NCBI GenBank assembly: GCA_025345505.1
Contig: JANVCC010000048.1
Span: 4,926,888 to 4,990,887 of the forward strand
Direction: 5' to 3'
DNA length: 64,000 nt
From: Todiramphus chloris collaris
Taxonomy: Eukaryota > Chordata > Aves > Coraciiformes > Alcedinidae
Shown piece after piece: positions 62,931-64,000 of this stretch. The notes under the pieces are model-generated. The model was given only the letters and a program-made list of their open reading frames with translations, was not told where the DNA came from and made no database searches. Positions within the stretch are counted from its first letter, which is position 1. Each line of letters starts with the position of its first letter. The position numbers and the translations under genes were made by a program.

Positions 62931-63860
62931 TCTCTAAAAGAAAATCTGAAACAGGCACGTTTAAGCAAATGACAGATAGGCAGGTCTGAAGGCAAGAAAA
63001 GAAATTCTCATGACACAAAGTCAACTTCAAACTTGAAACTAAGAATTGATCTTAGAGATTAGAAAAGAGGAAGTGGAAAGGTAAAGGGAAAGTTATTTTT
63101 GCATGGTACCATGTAAAATTAAAGGTTTTATTTAAGAAATGGTTATACTTCAACTTCAGCTGTTAAAAAAACCCAATTATTTTCTAACTTTACTTCAGAA
63201 AGTTTCTAAAAATAGATTAATGATAAGAAATTCTTCCTCCAGAATCAGTGACAACCAGGTAACAGATCAGCACCCAGAAAAGTGCCATCTGCAAGCTCTG
63301 CCAACTAGATTATTTCCAGTAATGTAATAACCTCTGTACCCAAATCATTAGATCGTACTTATTTCATCCAACTTCGAACAGCATCTCACTAACACTTTGC
63401 AGTCACAAATCAGCATCAACTCCCTGCCTCAGAACATCTCTGCAGGAGTGGCAGAAGGTTGTACACTGCAAAGCCTCTCCCTGCCTGGCAGCCTACACAA
63501 CACACGTACGCACACGGGATTGTGACTGCAGAAAAGAATTCCTGATAGCACTTACAGTTTGGAAATCCCTGATAAGAGATCGCAAGAAATACCTAAGTTT
63601 TCAATAGCAAGGGAAACAAAACTCTCCCCAATAGCGCTCTTTAGGCATGACAGCAATTTCAAAGCAAAAGGAAAATCATGACTGCCACTTTGACAGGGGG
63701 AGATACAGTCTTTGCAGCACTTGCAGCTGTGCGTTCTGTAACACGGAAGTCCTTTTGACACTGAAAGAAGTTTTCTGCAATAAGTAAAGGAGAAGGAGAG
63801 ATGGTAAAGTGCTAGCATGTGCATGCCTACAATAAGAAAATTCAACATTTTTGTCAAGGA

Positions 63861-64000
63861 CATAGAATCACAGAATCATAGAATTGTCAGGGTTGGAAGG
63901 GAGGGACCTTAAAGATCATCCAGTCCCAACCCCCCTGCCATGGGCAGGGACACCTCCCACTAGAGCAGGATGCTCAGAGCCCCATCCAGCCTGGGCTTAA
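63861..64000 (-). mobile_element. CR1 LINE 3' fragment, runs off window
   Basis: The tail ATAGAATCACAGAATCATAG is followed by GGTTGGAAGGGAGGGACCTT (with a GGGA duplication) and the CCTGCCATGGGCAGGGACAC block. It is the same subfamily as 60453-60867 and is cut by the window end. Confidence 0.93.

Larger units (their letters stand above)
34632..64000 (-). other. ZEB1: ZEB1 intron 1 (3' part)
   Basis: The intron ends at the TCCACAG acceptor of exon 2 and runs off the window, so at least 29.4 kb. I find no first coding exon, no CpG-rich promoter and no open frame resembling a second gene. It carries CR1 fragments, one solo LTR and simple repeats listed separately. About 49.2-57.1 kb has no recognised mobile element. 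Confidence 0.85.

Overview
The window is vertebrate genomic DNA from a bird. The evidence is a ZEB1-type gene very close to the vertebrate family, together with many CR1 LINE fragments that end in the short ATTCTATG tail repeat typical of avian CR1, and two solo LTRs of a type I associate with avian ERVL elements. I cannot name the species. There is no sign of bacterial, plasmid or phage content, and I found no convincing CRISPR array, tRNA or rRNA.

One gene dominates: ZEB1 (zinc finger E-box binding homeobox 1, deltaEF1), on the minus strand. Eight coding exons, which I number 2 to 9 by comparison with the family, lie at 34631-34431, 28938-28876, 27194-27033, 23048-22846, 16874-16769, 15260-13450, 11930-11750 and 9843-9272. 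All introns with both ends in view are GT-AG. The reading phases join without a break to give 1099 residues and a stop. The first coding exon, expected to be short, is not in the window. The promoter must lie beyond position 64000, so 34632-64000 is the 3' part of a very large intron 1. The protein has an N-terminal zinc-finger cluster (exons 5-7), a divergent homeodomain and three CtBP-type PLNLS/PLDLS motifs (exon 7), a C-terminal zinc-finger cluster (exons 8-9) and a glutamate-rich tail.

The 3' UTR runs from 9271 to about 7310, where the first canonical AATAAA on the minus strand lies (7335-7330). It carries five miR-200b/c/429 seed matches, four miR-200a/141 seed matches, and one full 8-mer match each for miR-205 and miR-101. 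This is the target arrangement that underlies the ZEB1/miR-200 double-negative loop controlling epithelial-mesenchymal transition.

Layout: 1-7309 is downstream flank with no recognised gene; 7310-34631 is the ZEB1 body; 34632-64000 is intron 1. CR1 fragments lie at about 10.6, 18.3-18.9, 23.6-25.1, 29.5, 36.4, 42.4-43.1, 47.0, 57.1-57.8, 60.5-61.4 (a head-to-head pair) and 63.9 kb. The solo LTRs are at 20978-21283 (same strand as ZEB1, intron 5) and 48739-49195 (opposite strand, intron 1). I see no wholly new biological system. The items most worth checking are the microRNA-site array, the LTR polyadenylation signal inside intron 5, a possible intron-7 readthrough isoform, and the frame-neutral exons 2 to 4.
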